Shown here piece after piece: positions 40,699 through 52,320 of a stretch of DNA of 64,000 nt. The notes under the pieces were generated by a model that was given only the letters and a program-made list of their open reading frames with translations, was not told the origin of the DNA and searched no databases. Made by a program: the position numbers and the translations under genes. Each line of letters starts with the position of its first letter. Position 1 is the stretch's first letter. This DNA comes from Forficula auricularia (lineage: Eukaryota; Arthropoda; Insecta; Dermaptera; Forficulidae): positions 647,191 through 711,190 of the forward strand of contig JALMQS010000106.1 in NCBI GenBank assembly GCA_024734495.1, in the 5' to 3' direction.

Positions 40699-41990
40699 AT
40701 AAACTGCAACGGATCGTTGCTAAACTTTATCCAAATTCATTTGAAATATTAATATGTTTGTTCCTTTATTATTAATCAGATATCACTTGCAATTTGTAGT
40801 TCATATTGACATTAATTCAAAAATAATTCTCATTTAAGAGTCGAGGAATAACCATTCCACATTGGATTTTTGACATTTCGGTTATTATTGTAACCATTGC
40901 TGAAGACATAGAGGAATCGACTTAAAATCAAAAATAGCCATCGATTCTCATCTAATACTTGAGGAATAACAATTCTACATTAGGTTTTTGACGTTTCGAT
41001 TATTATTGGTAACCATTGCTGAGACATGGAGGAATCGACTTAAAATCAAAAATAACGATCGATTCTTATCTAATACTAGAGGAATAACCTTATTGCATTC
41101 CATTTTTGATGTTTTGACTATTAATGGTAACCTCATTGAAAACGTGGAAGAATCGACTTAAAATCAAAAAGACTAAATTTTTTTATGGCAAACAACTCAA
41201 ACTTGAGTTGTTTACCAAAAAAGAATTTAGTCTTTTTGATTTTAAGTCGATTCTTCCACGTTTTCAATAGAGGTTGCCATTAATAGTCAAAACATCAAAA
41301 ATGGAATGCAATAAGGTTATTCCTCTAGTATTAGATAAGAATCGATCGTTATTTTTGATTTTATGTCGATTCCTCCATGTCTTCAGCAATGGTTACCAAT
41401 AATAATCGAAACGTCAAAAACCTAATGTAGAATTGTTATTCCTCAAGTATTAGATGAGAATCGATGTCTATTTTTTATTTTAAGTCGATTCCTCCATGTC
41501 TTCAGCAATGGTTACCAATAAAAACCGAAATGTCAAAAATCCAATATAGAATGATTATTCCTCAAGTACTAGATGAGAATCAATCGCTATTTTTGGTTTA
41601 AAGTCGATTTCTCTATGTCTTCAGCAATGGTTACTAATAAAAACCGAAACGTCAAAAATCCAATATAGAATGATTATTCCTCAAGTACTAGATGAGAATC
41701 AATCGCTATTTTTGGTTTAAAGTCGATTTCTCTATGTCTTCAGCAATGGTTACTAATAAAAACCGAAACGTCAAAAATCCAATATAGAATGATTATTCCT
41801 CAAGTACTAGATGAGAATCAATCGCTATTTTTGGTTTAAAGTCGATTTCTCTATGTCTTCAGCAATGGTTACTAATAAAAACCGAAACGTCAAAAATCCA
41901 ATATAGAATGATTATTCCTCAAGTACTAAATGAGAATCAATCGCTATTTTTGGTTTAAAATCGATTTCTCTGTCTTCAGCAAAGGTAACG
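40699..41990. mobile_element. Family A foldback element, complete copy
   Basis: Left arm from ACTGCAACGGATCGTTGC; centre at 41,205-41,215 (AACTCAAACTTGAGTT); right arm mirrors it. The right arm contains a tandem expansion (separate entry). Built from ~120-bp units with GAGGAATAAC and GACGTTTCG. Confidence 0.85.
41515..41965. repeat. Near-identical 120-bp tandem repeats
   Basis: ATTATTCCTCAAGTACTAGA starts at about 41,552, 41,672, 41,792 and 41,912, period 120 bp, with almost no differences, so the expansion is recent relative to the rest of the foldback. Confidence 0.9.
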
Positions 41991-42110
41991 GATAAGAAAA
42001 CAACGCAGTTGCTATGGTTACTCATAAAAATTCCTCCCAAATTTTTAGCATTTCACAGAGAGAAGCCTATCCATTCTTACTTAAGCAAGGCTAAATGAGC
42101 TATATTAAAA
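41991..42110. other. Family A flank
   Basis: GGTAACGGATAAGAAAACAA and the following text recur at 60,954-61,070, so it belongs to the same repeat. Confidence 0.6.
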
Positions 42111-42712
42111 CTTTCAAATGAATAAATTTTAAAGAATTTAAAAAATTAAAAAAAGTACCATCTTACTCTAGAGTAAAGTACTTTAAAATATAATTTTACT
42201 AAAAACTTTATTTAACCTTTTTTGTGGTCCCCAAGGTACTTAATTAGGATATTAAATTTCATCAAAATTGGTTAAGTCATTTTCAAGATATTTAGAAAAA
42301 ACTAAAAAGTACTGAAATAAAGTACTAATGTTTGTGGGCCGATATGTACCAAAAACTAATCAGCGCTTCATTTTGTTAAACTAATGGTAGGTTTTCAATT
42401 TCATTTCAATCGGTGTAACGGTGTGGAAAAAATCGTGGGCCAAAAAACGATAACATACATCCATCCATACATACATACATACATCCGCACGCACTAAATG
42501 AAAAAATCGCACTTTTTGGCCTCTCGACGAGACCCCTTGTAATTTTTGGCAAAACCGCCACGTGCTAAAATTCAACCTAATTGAATACTACAATTTGTGA
42601 CTTTAATTGAGTCCATGGGTTCCGTAGTCTTTACCTGAGGACCCTTTGAAGCCACGCTTGCCCCGAGAGCGATTACAATACTTTACCCATGCTTTGCATT
42701 GGATAAAGTAAA
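42111..42712 (+). mobile_element. Family C repeat, copy 1
   Basis: From AAGTACCATCTTACTCTAG to a terminal hairpin with arms TACTTTACCCATGC and GCATTGGATAAAGTA. Contains (CATA)n/(CATC)n near 42,460 and AATTTTTGGCAAAACC. The 3' hairpin and lack of target duplications recall non-autonomous Helitrons. Other copies: 45,590, 59,805 (inverted), 61,085, 61,520, 62,085, 62,280 (inverted). Confidence 0.7.
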
Positions 42713-42924
42713 AAGATAGTGATTGAGGAAAAAGTAACAATTTAAAGCCTCGGCATTCTCGCCAGATAATCCTGCTCTGCTACTAGTAAGCTTAAATATA
42801 ATAAAGTAGTAAAAATTTTATATTTTTTATTTATCGAAGAAAATAAAATTCCGGCTAAAATCTCCGGGTAACATATTTATTCAGCCTTATGTTGACGTTT
42901 CGGATCTTCAGACCACAGTCTAGT
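42713..42924. other. Spacer with a weak hammerhead-like phrase
   Basis: 42,895-42,917, minus strand, reads CTGAAGATCCGAAACGTCAAC: the two core boxes with almost no stem II. Probably a decayed module. Confidence 0.35.
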
Positions 42925-43628
42925 TAATTTAATATGTATTATTTTATTTGTTGCATTTAATTTTTTTGAAGTCGATTATTTTTTTTTTATAAAAATTATT
43001 TTTCTCTTTTTAAGTGATGTTATTGGTAGTGACTTAATATAATACCTTCCATGTAGAAAGATGCGGGCGAATGAATCAGAAAATGATAATAAAATTCAAT
43101 TCATAAATAGAGAAATTCTCTCGAAACGTTTGTGGGTTTTAAATGAATATTTTAAGATTTTTTTTATAAAAGAGTTTATTTATTATAATTTCGATTATTT
43201 GCTCATAAGAATTGGAGATTTTCGTTATTTCGTCATTGATCAATCATATCATCAGAACTTGACCAAATTAATATGGGATTACCCCTAAGGTATCCCCTTT
43301 CCAATAAAAAAATAATCATCGAAATTGGTCTACGTGGGAAAAAGTTATCGCTGAACATACACATAAAATAAATAGTTATGATAGAAAACTTGACTATCTT
43401 GGAGCTATACTGATCCAAACGCAGAAAGAATCATCAAAATCGGTTCATAAACAAAGAAATTAGGCCTGAACAAACATATCAAAAAAGGTCCAATACAAAT
43501 GAAAAAAACGGGAGCAATCGGAAACTATATTGAACCCAATGCAAAAAAAATCATCAAAATCGGTTCACAATTGGCGAAGATATCAGGTAGACACAAAAAA
43601 ACTCTTTTTTTCAAAGTCGGTTAAAAAT
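42925..43628 (+). repeat. Family B repeat, long form
   Basis: Shares TTTTTTTGAAGTCG and the stretch from TCATCAGAACTTGACCAAAT on with other copies, but includes the internal frame below, also found at 54.0 and 10.3 kb. Confidence 0.75.
43061..43255 (+). pseudogene. Conserved short frame in family B (copy a)
   Basis: Reads MRANESENDNKIQFINREIL, then a hydrophobic, Phe/Ile/Tyr-rich stretch (FIYYNFDYLLIRI). The inverted copy at 53,990-54,203 keeps the same frame open with similar residues; the copy at 10,240-10,440 has a stop. Conservation of reading frame in two of three copies hints at a former coding segment of the parental element. No known domain. Confidence 0.35.
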
Positions 43629-44343
43629 AAGCCTCTGCTGGCTCTCAACTAAACGCGTGCTCAATTCGCAACCCGGGCTAAATCTCAGAGATACGAAATT
43701 CGAAACTTAAGCTCGATATAACACTAGAAGGGTACATTACGCATTTGGCCGTTTAATACAATAAAGTAATACTGCGTTGTATACTTTATTTTTCAGTTTT
43801 TAGGTAATTTCCTTCTACAGAGTTGGCAACCCTAGAGGGGAAATATTTTAATCTCAGCTGCACGCCATACCTGTGCCCAACTCATAGATAAAGTATTCGT
43901 CAAGTCATAAAAGCACGTAGCTAGCTAGAACATATAACTAGTTAATGGTAAAAGAATACCAATTTTGAATTCTTATTCCGTGTTTACTACATACTATATA
44001 TGAAATTTATTATTTAATGAATTATATACATATATAAAATACTTGAAGATTTCATCATAATATAAGGTAAAAAATTATTAATAATAATAATACCTGATAA
44101 GCATACAAAGTGGCCCCAAAACAGACAAGGTCATGTTATAATGCAAGAGCGTGCCCAGGATATTCCCTAAGGGGGGGGGGGGGGGCAGCTCATATTAATT
44201 TCGAGGAACAGGGGGTGCCGAAAAAAAGTGTACTAAACTCTGCTGAGAATGAAATATATTTCCTTCATTGTAGTTTGAAAACCCTGAAGAAGGAGGGAAT
44301 AAACCTCTGAAAAGTCGGCTTTGAATAAAAAAAAAAAGATAGT
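43629..44343. other. Mixed spacer with G run
   Basis: 44,171-44,187 is a G run after CGTGCCCAGGATATTCCCTA. 44,284-44,316 is a decayed version of the hammerhead-like module of element H (CTGAAGA, GGAGGGAATAAACCTC, TGAAAAGTCGG). No gene. Confidence 0.45.
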
Positions 44344-44503
44344 TATAATCGAGGGGTGAACCGCGATTGGTATTAGGTGTACACCCTCTTTGCAATTCAT
44401 TAGATAATCTATTGTCATCTATTGTCTTCCAGTTGGAAAATGAAAGTCAAAGTGGAAGTAGGTGTACACGATTTTAGATCGCGGTTCATCCCTCGGTTAT
44501 AAT
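44344..44503. mobile_element. 160-bp MITE with TA target
   Basis: Inverted ends TAATCGAGGGGTGAACCGCG and its mirror (…CGCGGTTCATCCCTCGGTTA), flanked by TA. Second inverted block GGTGTACAC near 44,374 and 44,461. Confidence 0.7.
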
Positions 44504-45139
44504 TATGTTTCTTTTTTTTGAACTTTGGACTCCCTCATCAATATCCATTCAATTCACTTATCAACCCGTATACAAAAAATACTTCAATCTTATCTAACTT
44601 TTTTTTTATCTTAACAATAATCTTCTTGAATTTGCTGCGAATTTGTCTATTACTATTTTACTTTACCATACAGAGTAGGCAGTGGCGTAGCCAGAAAATT
44701 TATCTTGGGGGAGGAGGGGGGGGGGTCAATCCACAAAGCAAAATATTTTGTGGGAATTTTATTACTTTACCATACAGGGTATGGTCAAGTATTGTAATCG
44801 TGCATGAAAAAAGTGTTTTTTTCCTTCTTTTCGAAATATCTCAAAAACGGCTGATACTACAGTGAACGTTCTTATATAAGCAACTCTATTTGAACCAATT
44901 TCAATAAAAAAGTTTCTTATTGGCGAAAAGTTGCTTATAGGGAAAAAAGGAGAATAAAAATACTTACCGCCTGGAAAATATTTTCATTTGTTTCTTTTAC
45001 TAACTAAGCTGCGTAGAATAAATAAATTCAGTTTTATTTTGCAAAAGAAAACATTAATTATATTAAAAAAAATAATTAAACAATCAAATTTTAATAAATC
45101 GTTGGTTTAGTACAGCACCAATTGCCTAAACAAAAACAA
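44504..45139. repeat. Repeat ends: CAGTGGCGTAG and repeat K piece
   Basis: 44,681-44,755 starts CAGTGGCGTAGCCAGAAAA with a G run and AAGCAAAATATTTTGT, like the TIR element at 57,808. 44,757-44,870 is the start of repeat K. 44,874 on (CAGTGAACGTTCTTATATAA after TA) could be a Tigger-like end. No gene. Confidence 0.5.
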
Positions 45140-45186
45140 ATAAACTGCAACGGATCGTTGCTAAACTTTATCCAAAGTCATTTGTA
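45140..45186. repeat. Family A 5' fragment
   Basis: AACTGCAACGGATCGTTGCT then breaks into the T-rich minisatellite; family A text resumes at 45,520 (TTCCTTTATTATTAATCAGA), so the minisatellite and retro tail are inserted. Confidence 0.65.
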
Positions 45187-45380
45187 ATGTTGCTTTATAT
45201 CCTATATATTGTAATTTTTTTGTTTTTGTTTTCATATCCTATATATTGTAATTTTTGTTTTCATATCCTATATATTGTAATTTTTGTTTTGTTTTTTATC
45301 CTATATACTGTAATTTTTTCTCCTCTCCTTCTATATATTTTGTATTTTTTTTATTTTTGTTTCATATATTTAGTATGTAT
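45187..45380. repeat. T-rich minisatellite
   Basis: Five diverged copies of TATCCTATATATTGTAATTT plus T/G-rich filler, period about 28-38 bp. Confidence 0.75.
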
Positions 45381-45439
45381 CTTTCCTTTGATTTTTTGTT
45401 TTTTTCTTGTATTATTTTAATTAATTTTTTTGTAAATAT

Positions 45440-45518
45440 TTTGGTCTAAAATTGTACAATAAAGGGGCTAAATGGCCCTACAGATACAATGTTATAATAA
45501 ATAAATAAATAATATCAA
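45440..45518 (+). repeat. Non-LTR 3' tail
   Basis: ACAATAAAGGGGCTAAATGG, then CCCTACAGATACAATG and (AATA)n, typical of a non-LTR 3' end. Confidence 0.5.
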
Positions 45519-45589
45519 TATTTCTATTCCTTTATTATTAATCAGATATCAATGGCTATTTGCGGTCTATACTTAAAATAAAATAATAA

Positions 45590-46165
45590 AGAATTTAAAA
45601 AAGTAATATCTTAATCTAGAGTAAAGTACTTTAAAATATAATTTTACTAAAAACTTTATTTAACCTTTCATATGGTCCCCAAGGAACTTAATTAGAATAT
45701 TAAATTTCATCAAAATTGGTTAAGTCATTTTCAAGATATTTAGAAAAATTAAAAAAATACTGAAATAAAGTACTAATGTTTGTCGGCCGATATGTACCAA
45801 AAACTAATCAGCGCTTCATTTTGATAAACTAATGCTAGGTTTTCAATTTCATTTCAATCGGTGCAACGGTGTGGAAAAAATCGTGGGCCAAAAAAACGAT
45901 AACATACATACATACATACATCCATACATCCATCCGCACGCACTAAATGAAAAAATCGCACTTTTTGGCCTCTCGACGAGACCCAATGTAATTTTTGGCA
46001 AAACCGTCACGTGCTAAAATTCAACCTAATTGAATACTACAATTTGTGACTTTAATTGAGTCCATGGGTTCCGTAGTCTTTACCTGAGGACCCTTTGAAG
46101 CCACGCTTGCCTCGAGACCGATTACAATACTTTACCCATGCTTCGCATTGGATAAAGTAAAAACA
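45590..46165 (+). mobile_element. Family C repeat, copy 2
   Basis: Aligns along its length with 42,130-42,712, ending in the same hairpin (TACTTTACCCATGC/GCATTGGATAAAGTA). Confidence 0.75.
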
Positions 46166-46394
46166 CTTACATATATTTGTTCATGATAGCTTTTTCTCTT
46201 ATTCTTTGTAACAAAAGAACCTCATTGCAGGGCAAATCATTTTCTTTTGCCCATTCTATCACCAAATTAAAAGAATTTATAACATCATTGATGTTTTTAT
46301 TGGAGTCATCCGACGTTTTTTCATTTTCTTCAATTCACTTAAATACTGGCATCACAAAACACAAACATATTCCAACTAACATAATTTTTTATTT
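46166..46394. other. AT-rich spacer
   Basis: No feature supported. Confidence 0.35.
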
Positions 46395-47165
46395 TACTTT
46401 TTAAAAATTGAGCTAAACCATGGCATTATCGCTCTACAAAAAAGCTCTAATAAATGAAACAATAGAAAATTATATTTTTCGAGATAATAATTGTTTTGTC
46501 AAAAATGTCTGGTTGTCCGTTAGTCAAAAGTGCGAATTACCTTTGTGGATTTTTGATGAGTTTAGCTCGCTACTGCTATTGCGGTACAGAAATAAAATTA
46601 GTGGTGGATATCGAAACCACCATTTCACGAAGTCATATTGGTCCATTATTGAGATTATGAGCTGATTGACGGAAAGTATAAACCTGAAGTGGTGGCGGGG
46701 GGTGCTTAAAAATGACGCCTACTATTATTACGGTGGTGGCAGAAAGGCAACAGCAGGGGCGGGGACGCGCGGGCGGGGGGGGGGGGTGGCTGTGGGGGGC
46801 ACACACACACACACACATTAGTTTTTTTTTTTTTTTTTTTCGCAAACGCTGAAATCCAAATTTTTGTATACATAATCAGTGGGACACCAGTGCGGTTTAC
46901 AAATGCAAAACGAACCACCCAAAATGGGGGGGGGGGGGTAATGTACGGGGGGGGCCATGGGTCGGCTATTCTTCCGAAAATGCACGGCAATTTACCAAAA
47001 CTCAAACCAAATTTCTGCATACAGCGAATGCAGAGTGACACCAGAAGTATAAAAAAATGCAAAAATCAGCCCCCCCTCCCTACATGATTATAAATAATTT
47101 CTAGGGGCCAGGTTGTATAGTAAAGCCAAGTGTGATGGCCACATCGTGAACACGTCAGCTTATTT
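46395..47165 (+). repeat. Repeat K, separated 3' part with G runs
   Basis: Continues repeat K (compare 31,560-32,310): GAGCTAAACCATGGCATT, CATAATCAGTGGGA, GGGGCC-AGGTTGTAT. Includes (AC)n at 46,799-46,818, a T run at 46,824-46,840 and several G runs. Frames on the other strand are low-complexity. Confidence 0.65.
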
Positions 47166-47344
47166 TTGGATTAAAAACATAGTCCAGTCAAATTTGGGCG
47201 CATTTACCCGGAAAGTTTTGCGGTAGTTGCATAATTTCTTCAGAGACCCATATATGTTTTTTTTTTTTTTTTTTTTTTGGGTGTGCTGAAACCGAATCTG
47301 AGGCTTGCTAACAAAATTTCTCACGGAACATATTGCCAATAAAA
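47166..47344. repeat. Repeat shared with 26.6 kb
   Basis: T run at 47,260-47,279 and GTGCTGAAACCGAATCTGAG pair with 26,655-26,720. Confidence 0.5.
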
Positions 47345-48098
47345 AATTTCAAGAAAAAATAAAACCGACTTCAAAAAACTAAGTGCAACAAATATAAAAG
47401 TCACACTAAAAGGTATAAAATAATTACTATCTTATTCAGTTACAACTAAACGACGAAATATTAACACGAAATTACTTTTGAAAGTCGGTGCTAAACAAAC
47501 TATACCTTATAAGCGAGCGCACCCGCCAAACGTACTAAGTAAGATCCGTCGAGTGCGATTCATAAAAGGTATATGTTTGGCACCAACTTCAAAAAGTAAT
47601 TTCGTGTTAATATTTCGTCGTTTAGTTGTAACTAAATAAGATAATAATTATTTTATACCTTTTAGTGTATTTTTATATTTGTTGCACTTAATTTTTTGAA
47701 GTCGGTTTTTATTTTTTTCTTAAAAATTTTTATTTTTCTCTTTTTAGTGATGTTATTAATAGTGATTATATCATCAGAACTTGACCAAATTAATATGACA
47801 CCATCCCTAAGACACCCCCTTTCGGATAAAAAAAGAACCATCGAAATCGGTTCATAAACAAAGAGGTTAGGTCTAAACAAACCTAAACAAACCTAATAAA
47901 AAAGGTCTAATACCTATGAAAAAAATCGAAAAAAAATGGGACCAATCGGAAGCTAGACTGGACCCAATGCAAAAAAAATTTTCAAAATCGGTTGACAATT
48001 GGCGGAGATATGAGGTAACATAGGCACAAAAAAAAAAAAAAAAAAAAAAAAAATTCAATCGAATAGAGAACCTCCTCCTTTTTTGAAGTCGGTTAAAA
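47345..48098. repeat. Family B repeat, copy
   Basis: Starts AAAACCGACTTCAAAAAACT, with the palindrome centre at CCCGCCAAACGTACTAAG (47,521) and an A run at 48,027-48,052; ends GAAGTCGGTTAAAAA. Close to 37,811-38,486. Confidence 0.85.
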
Positions 48099-48634
48099 AT
48101 ACAAAAAGTCTCATTTCTTGCCCGTTTTTTTGCTTATAACTCGAAAAACTATTAACTTTTCGTAGAGAAACCTTCTTATTCAAAATGAAAGTTCATACAA
48201 TTTCCATACAAATTTCATCATTTAGGTTTTTTTCTCCGACCAACCGTTCGGGCTCAAGCGCTAGTTGAAAATTGGCGTATTTTTTCTGTTTCCGCAAATC
48301 CCAAAAACTCGCACTTTTTTTCGAGTTTTTCCCATTTTGACCATGAAAGACCACTCTATACATTTTTAAACATAGATTAAATTTGATACAATTCAAACAA
48401 AGTTTCATCTTAATTGGATAATAAATAGTAACCCGTGCCACAATGAGTGTTGAAGTTTTGAAAAACTGCCAATTTTTTGCAAAAATCGCAGTTTTTCGCA
48501 AAATGAAAACCACTCATCCTAGAAACTTGATTTCTGTCTCATTCTCTAAGAAATTTTGTTGACTTGAACGTTTACTTGGACGACTTTTTTGATAAAACTC
48601 TTAGATTTATAGATAGGTTACTAATTCTAACCTG
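48099..48634. other. Unassigned, no gene
   Basis: TTTTGCTTATAACTCGAAAA and similar text look like a dispersed repeat, but no partner occurs in this window. Confidence 0.35.
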
Positions 48635-48679
48635 TTTGCGACAGGTAATTTGATGATGATGTTTCTTCAAATTGAAGAA

Positions 48680-49037
48680 CCATCATCATCATGTTTTTTG
48701 AAAAACCGCGGTGTGAGAGCTACTTAGCCGTACCTGAAGGGTACGTTACCATGTGTCACCGCGAGGAGGTGGCCCTCTTAATCCTTCCGTGTGTCTTGAC
48801 TTTACTTATATGTAGTAATGTATTAATTAATTGGTTTTGACTAACGGTCATATTGATTAAGTCAATAATCGTTTAGTCACTAACTACTCTACTGTGTGTG
48901 CTCTAGCCCTATTAGCTAGAATTTTTCTACATGCCCAGCATTACTGCTGGGCCTATTTGCTACTTCTTAAGTTTCTAACATGCTTTGAGGGACAAGGGAA
49001 TGAAGCATTATTCCCCAGGGGTCCCTCGTCGGTCTGA
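48680..49037 (-). other. 3' untranslated region of the R1-like element
   Basis: Minus strand after the stop: GC-richer text down to a (CAT)n/(ATG)n tract at 48,681-48,693, which probably marks the element's 3' end. The CCCAGCA/TGCTGGG hairpin lies at 48,936-48,952. Confidence 0.5.
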
Positions 49038-50890
49038 TTAAGTCAGACCGCTCGTATTGTCTAGGGGTTGAGAGAAAAGAGCGAGCAGAGAGGGCGGAGC
49101 GAGAGGCACTGTATTTAGCGCTGTCTGTCTCCAATCTATACCCGCGTCTTCCAGTTCTTCCAAGGTCCATGCGCCGAGTCGAATTCTTTCATTCCGGTGA
49201 ACGAAAGCTTGCCCTGCGAATTTTCTGAGCTTGAAGAATAGCTCTTCGGTTTTGATTAGTGATTGGAGGTCACTTGTTAGGTTACCTTCAATCAGCTCCT
49301 GGTATCTGAAGTTCGTGTATAGCGGGCATTCGAAAAGAATGTGCTCTACCGTTTCCTCAATGAAGTTGCATTCTGGACAGTTTGCATTGTCCACGGCTCC
49401 TCTCTCGAATAACGTGCCGTTTATTGACCCGTACCCGCTGAGGATGAATAGTGTGTGCATGTCGGGGTTATACCACTTGGGCATGTTACCGTACATGACT
49501 CGCGGGAAGAAACGCTTTGTCAGGCGACCGGTGTCGCCTTGTGTCCACTCTTCCTGCCACAGTCTGCCTATTTCGGTGTCCAATTTTGAATATTCGTGGT
49601 TTATACGGTAGTCCTCCACGCGTTCATGTTGTATGAACTCGTATTGTCCTACCGTTACACTTAAATTTTTTTGAATTTTATATCTCGCGGCTGATTTTAA
49701 CATCTCTAGTCGAAGCGGTGCAGCACCTGCCAAGACTCGAATCGCTGCCGTGGATACCGTTTTGCATACTCTTGTCATACCATATAAGATGGTGCGATCA
49801 ATAGAATCCATAACGGCGTTGGCCTGTGCCCTTTGCGAATCATTAGTCGCGATAACGACAGCTCCGTAAGTGGCGGTCGGAAGAAAGAGGCTCTTCCAGT
49901 ATAAGCCGACTGTTTTGCTATTAAGACCCCACTTATGGCGGGCAATTGTCTTAATGTCGCTGGTCAGGATTTTGAGTTTATCTTTTACTCTTTCGAGATG
50001 TGGGATAAATGTCATACCTTTGTCCAGAGTTATCCCGAGATATTTGACGGTTTCGTGGAATTTAATATTTTTTCCGTTGATTTTAATAATGGTTCTGTTT
50101 GGAAATTTTAGGGAGGGGTGGAACAAGATCGCTTCTGATTTCTCTTCCGCGAGCTGTAAGCCACTTCTCTGGCACCAATCTTGAATAATTTTGATAGCAC
50201 AATTTGCTTTGCTGACCAGTCCGTCTCGCGAGTTACCGTGAATTATCAGGGCCAGGTCGTCGGCATACGCTGTTACGTGTACCCCGCTCGTCTCTAATCC
50301 CGTCAATTCATCGAGCAGCTCATCCATAACCCAGTTCCAGGCCATTGGCCCTATAATAGAACCCTGTGGGCATCCTCTCTGCATTATGGTTTCGGCATGG
50401 GTTTCCCCCAGCTTTAGAACCATCCTGCGATTAGTGAAATAGGATTTCACTGTCTCGAATAGTGTAGATGAGATCCCCGCTCGCGACAGTCTTCGAAAGA
50501 TAGCGCTCCAGGATACATTATCGAATGCACCTTTTACGTCTAGGAATAAGCCTAGCGTGTGGACTACGTTTTCGCGTGTTCTAATTGTATACTGATTTTG
50601 ACAGCGAGTTTGTTTCGCTTGAATGAGGCTAGTGATTCTAATGAGAGCGTCATCCGTTGATAACCCTCTCTTGAATCCCATCTGTCTGCTGTTTTCCAGG
50701 CCCCTGTTTTTATAACAGGTCTGTATTCGGTTGAGAAGGGTTCTTTCGAACAGTTTCCCGATCGAAGGTAGCAGAGAGATGGGTCTGTAGGATCCCAAAT
50801 TATTGGGGTCCCTGTTTGCTCCACCCTTTTTAAGGATTTTGAGCTCCGCAACTTTCCACGAGGTTGGGAAAGTTTTGTTTTCTATAGGCA
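49038..50890 (-). CDS. R1-like reverse transcriptase with C-terminal zinc finger
   Basis: Open for 586 codons from 50,798, and the same frame continues to about 50,890 (FPTSWKVAELKILKKGG). RT blocks in order (586-residue numbering): SYRPISLLPSIGK (3-15), GFKRGLSTDDAL (41-52), FLDVKGAFDNVSW (85-97, first catalytic Asp), RGCPQGSIIGPMAWN (141-155), TAYADDLAL (176-184, the catalytic DD pair), KYLGITLD (252-259). C-terminal CPECNFIEETVEHILFEC (474-491) is the CCHC-type finger of R1-clade ORF2. The enzyme copies its RNA at a nicked target. A frameshift near 50,885 cuts off upstream RT sequence (PEIFTRIFNNC), and the endonuclease is missing. Confidence 0.92.
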
Positions 50891-50960
50891 GTTATTAAAA
50901 ATTCGCGTAAAGATTTCGGGTTTAATTTCGAAAAATTTTCAAAGGATGCAGAATCCAATA

Positions 50961-52231
50961 CTTAATAAAATAAAACCTACTTGGGTAATTGTTTGCACAA
51001 TTTTACCGGTTTTCTGGGCGATTTCTCTGGAGCTCACTCGAAGTACGTCTTGTCCGTTCAAGAAGGAAGGATTGACGCTTTCCGGGCAGTCAGCTCACAC
51101 CCTCGAGACAAAAAACTCTCTGAATCGCAATATTTGATATAAGCATAGAAATCTTTCACTCCATTAATATATAACGGAAATTAAAAAATTTAGCTTAAAA
51201 TGAAAAAAAGTTTTTCATACATGTCCTGCTATTTTAATATAAAAGTAAAGATTTGAGCATCTTATTTTTGAAAGAGTTGGAAAGTTTTTCAAAAAATGAG
51301 CTCGGGTTCAGATTAACAAATCAATTATAAACGAGAAAGAATTTAATTTATAGGACAGATTCTAAGATTTTAATAGAAATATTATTAAATTGCGATATCA
51401 GAGGGGATTCATTACATATAATATTTATTTATTCTTATCTTTATTAAAGATGTTTCACCTTGCACCAACAGCACAATCTCAACTAATTGTTAAGAAAAGG
51501 GTTAAATTTTTCAATTGCATTTGGTGGATAATTCAGCGTGACGTGACGCGAAAAAACAACAGGAAACATAGAAAATGATATGGAAAATCTTGGTAGTAAG
51601 AATATCAGGATGATTTTATTAAGTTCTGAACGAACAGATTGTAATTAGGTATTGGCTTTCACTAACTGGGAGGATCAAACTTCCTTTCACCAAAGAGACG
51701 CAATCGCAAAAATCCCCTTCTCCAAACCAATTATATGAACAAATTTCAAAGTTACTAACAGCCAGAACACAATTTATCATTATTGAGTGTTGTAAAAGCG
51801 GAATAAATTATTTCTCGTAAGAAATAATGGAACGATTGCATAGGTTTTCTAAAGTTCAACTTGAGCATCAATACTTTAAATGCTAAGAATAAGAATCTAT
51901 TGTTTTTGACATCGCCTCAGGGTTCTTCATTCTTCAATATGTCGTGCATAATTATTATATGCGAAATTACCATATCTACTTCGATTCAGTTCAGGTGGGA
52001 AGATATCTCTCGCAATGAGAAACATGCCTTTTGCACAAATACATCTCCTCCAAATTTTATTCTCGGCACACTTTCTGAATAAAGAAACAAGAGTTTTCTC
52101 ACCTGAGTCTGATGGGAGGCTGTTTAAATTGAATTCACGTACACTTTATTGTAACTATAGGGTGGGCACAAAAATTAGTCATTTTTATTTAATTTTTTGA
52201 AGATTCGGAAACTTTTCTCTTAACTTATATT
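50961..52231. other. Long spacer, no convincing gene
   Basis: 51,420-51,485 mirrors 30,300-30,345. Several short frames occur around 51,390-52,200 but none shows a motif. Two AT-richer blocks flank a more mixed-composition stretch at 51,600-52,100, which might be an old coding relic. Confidence 0.35.
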
Positions 52232-52320
52232 TTACATAAAGAGAAACAAAGAGGCTGTCCTCTGCTTGATGCAAATAAACATACACACATATATCACAAA
52301 TATATTATATATGTATATAT

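Larger units (their letters stand above)
48680..50960 (-). mobile_element. 5'-truncated R1-clade non-LTR retrotransposon
   Basis: Comprises the 586-codon RT frame, its upstream continuation to about 50,950 and the 3' UTR. There is no endonuclease region upstream; instead the text becomes unrelated past 50,960. 5' truncation is normal for non-LTR elements. Unlike classical R1, it is not in 28S rDNA. Confidence 0.8.

Noticed and set aside
45187..45449. Phe/Ile/Tyr-rich frames as membrane proteins
   Set aside because: Product of a T-rich minisatellite in several frames.
46706..47062. 118-codon frame with Cys/Val and Pro runs
   Set aside because: Made of (AC)n, T and G runs inside repeat K.
51390..52200. 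Series of 61-73 codon frames
   Set aside because: No shared motif, no consistent strand-specific codon pattern, stops in all alternatives.
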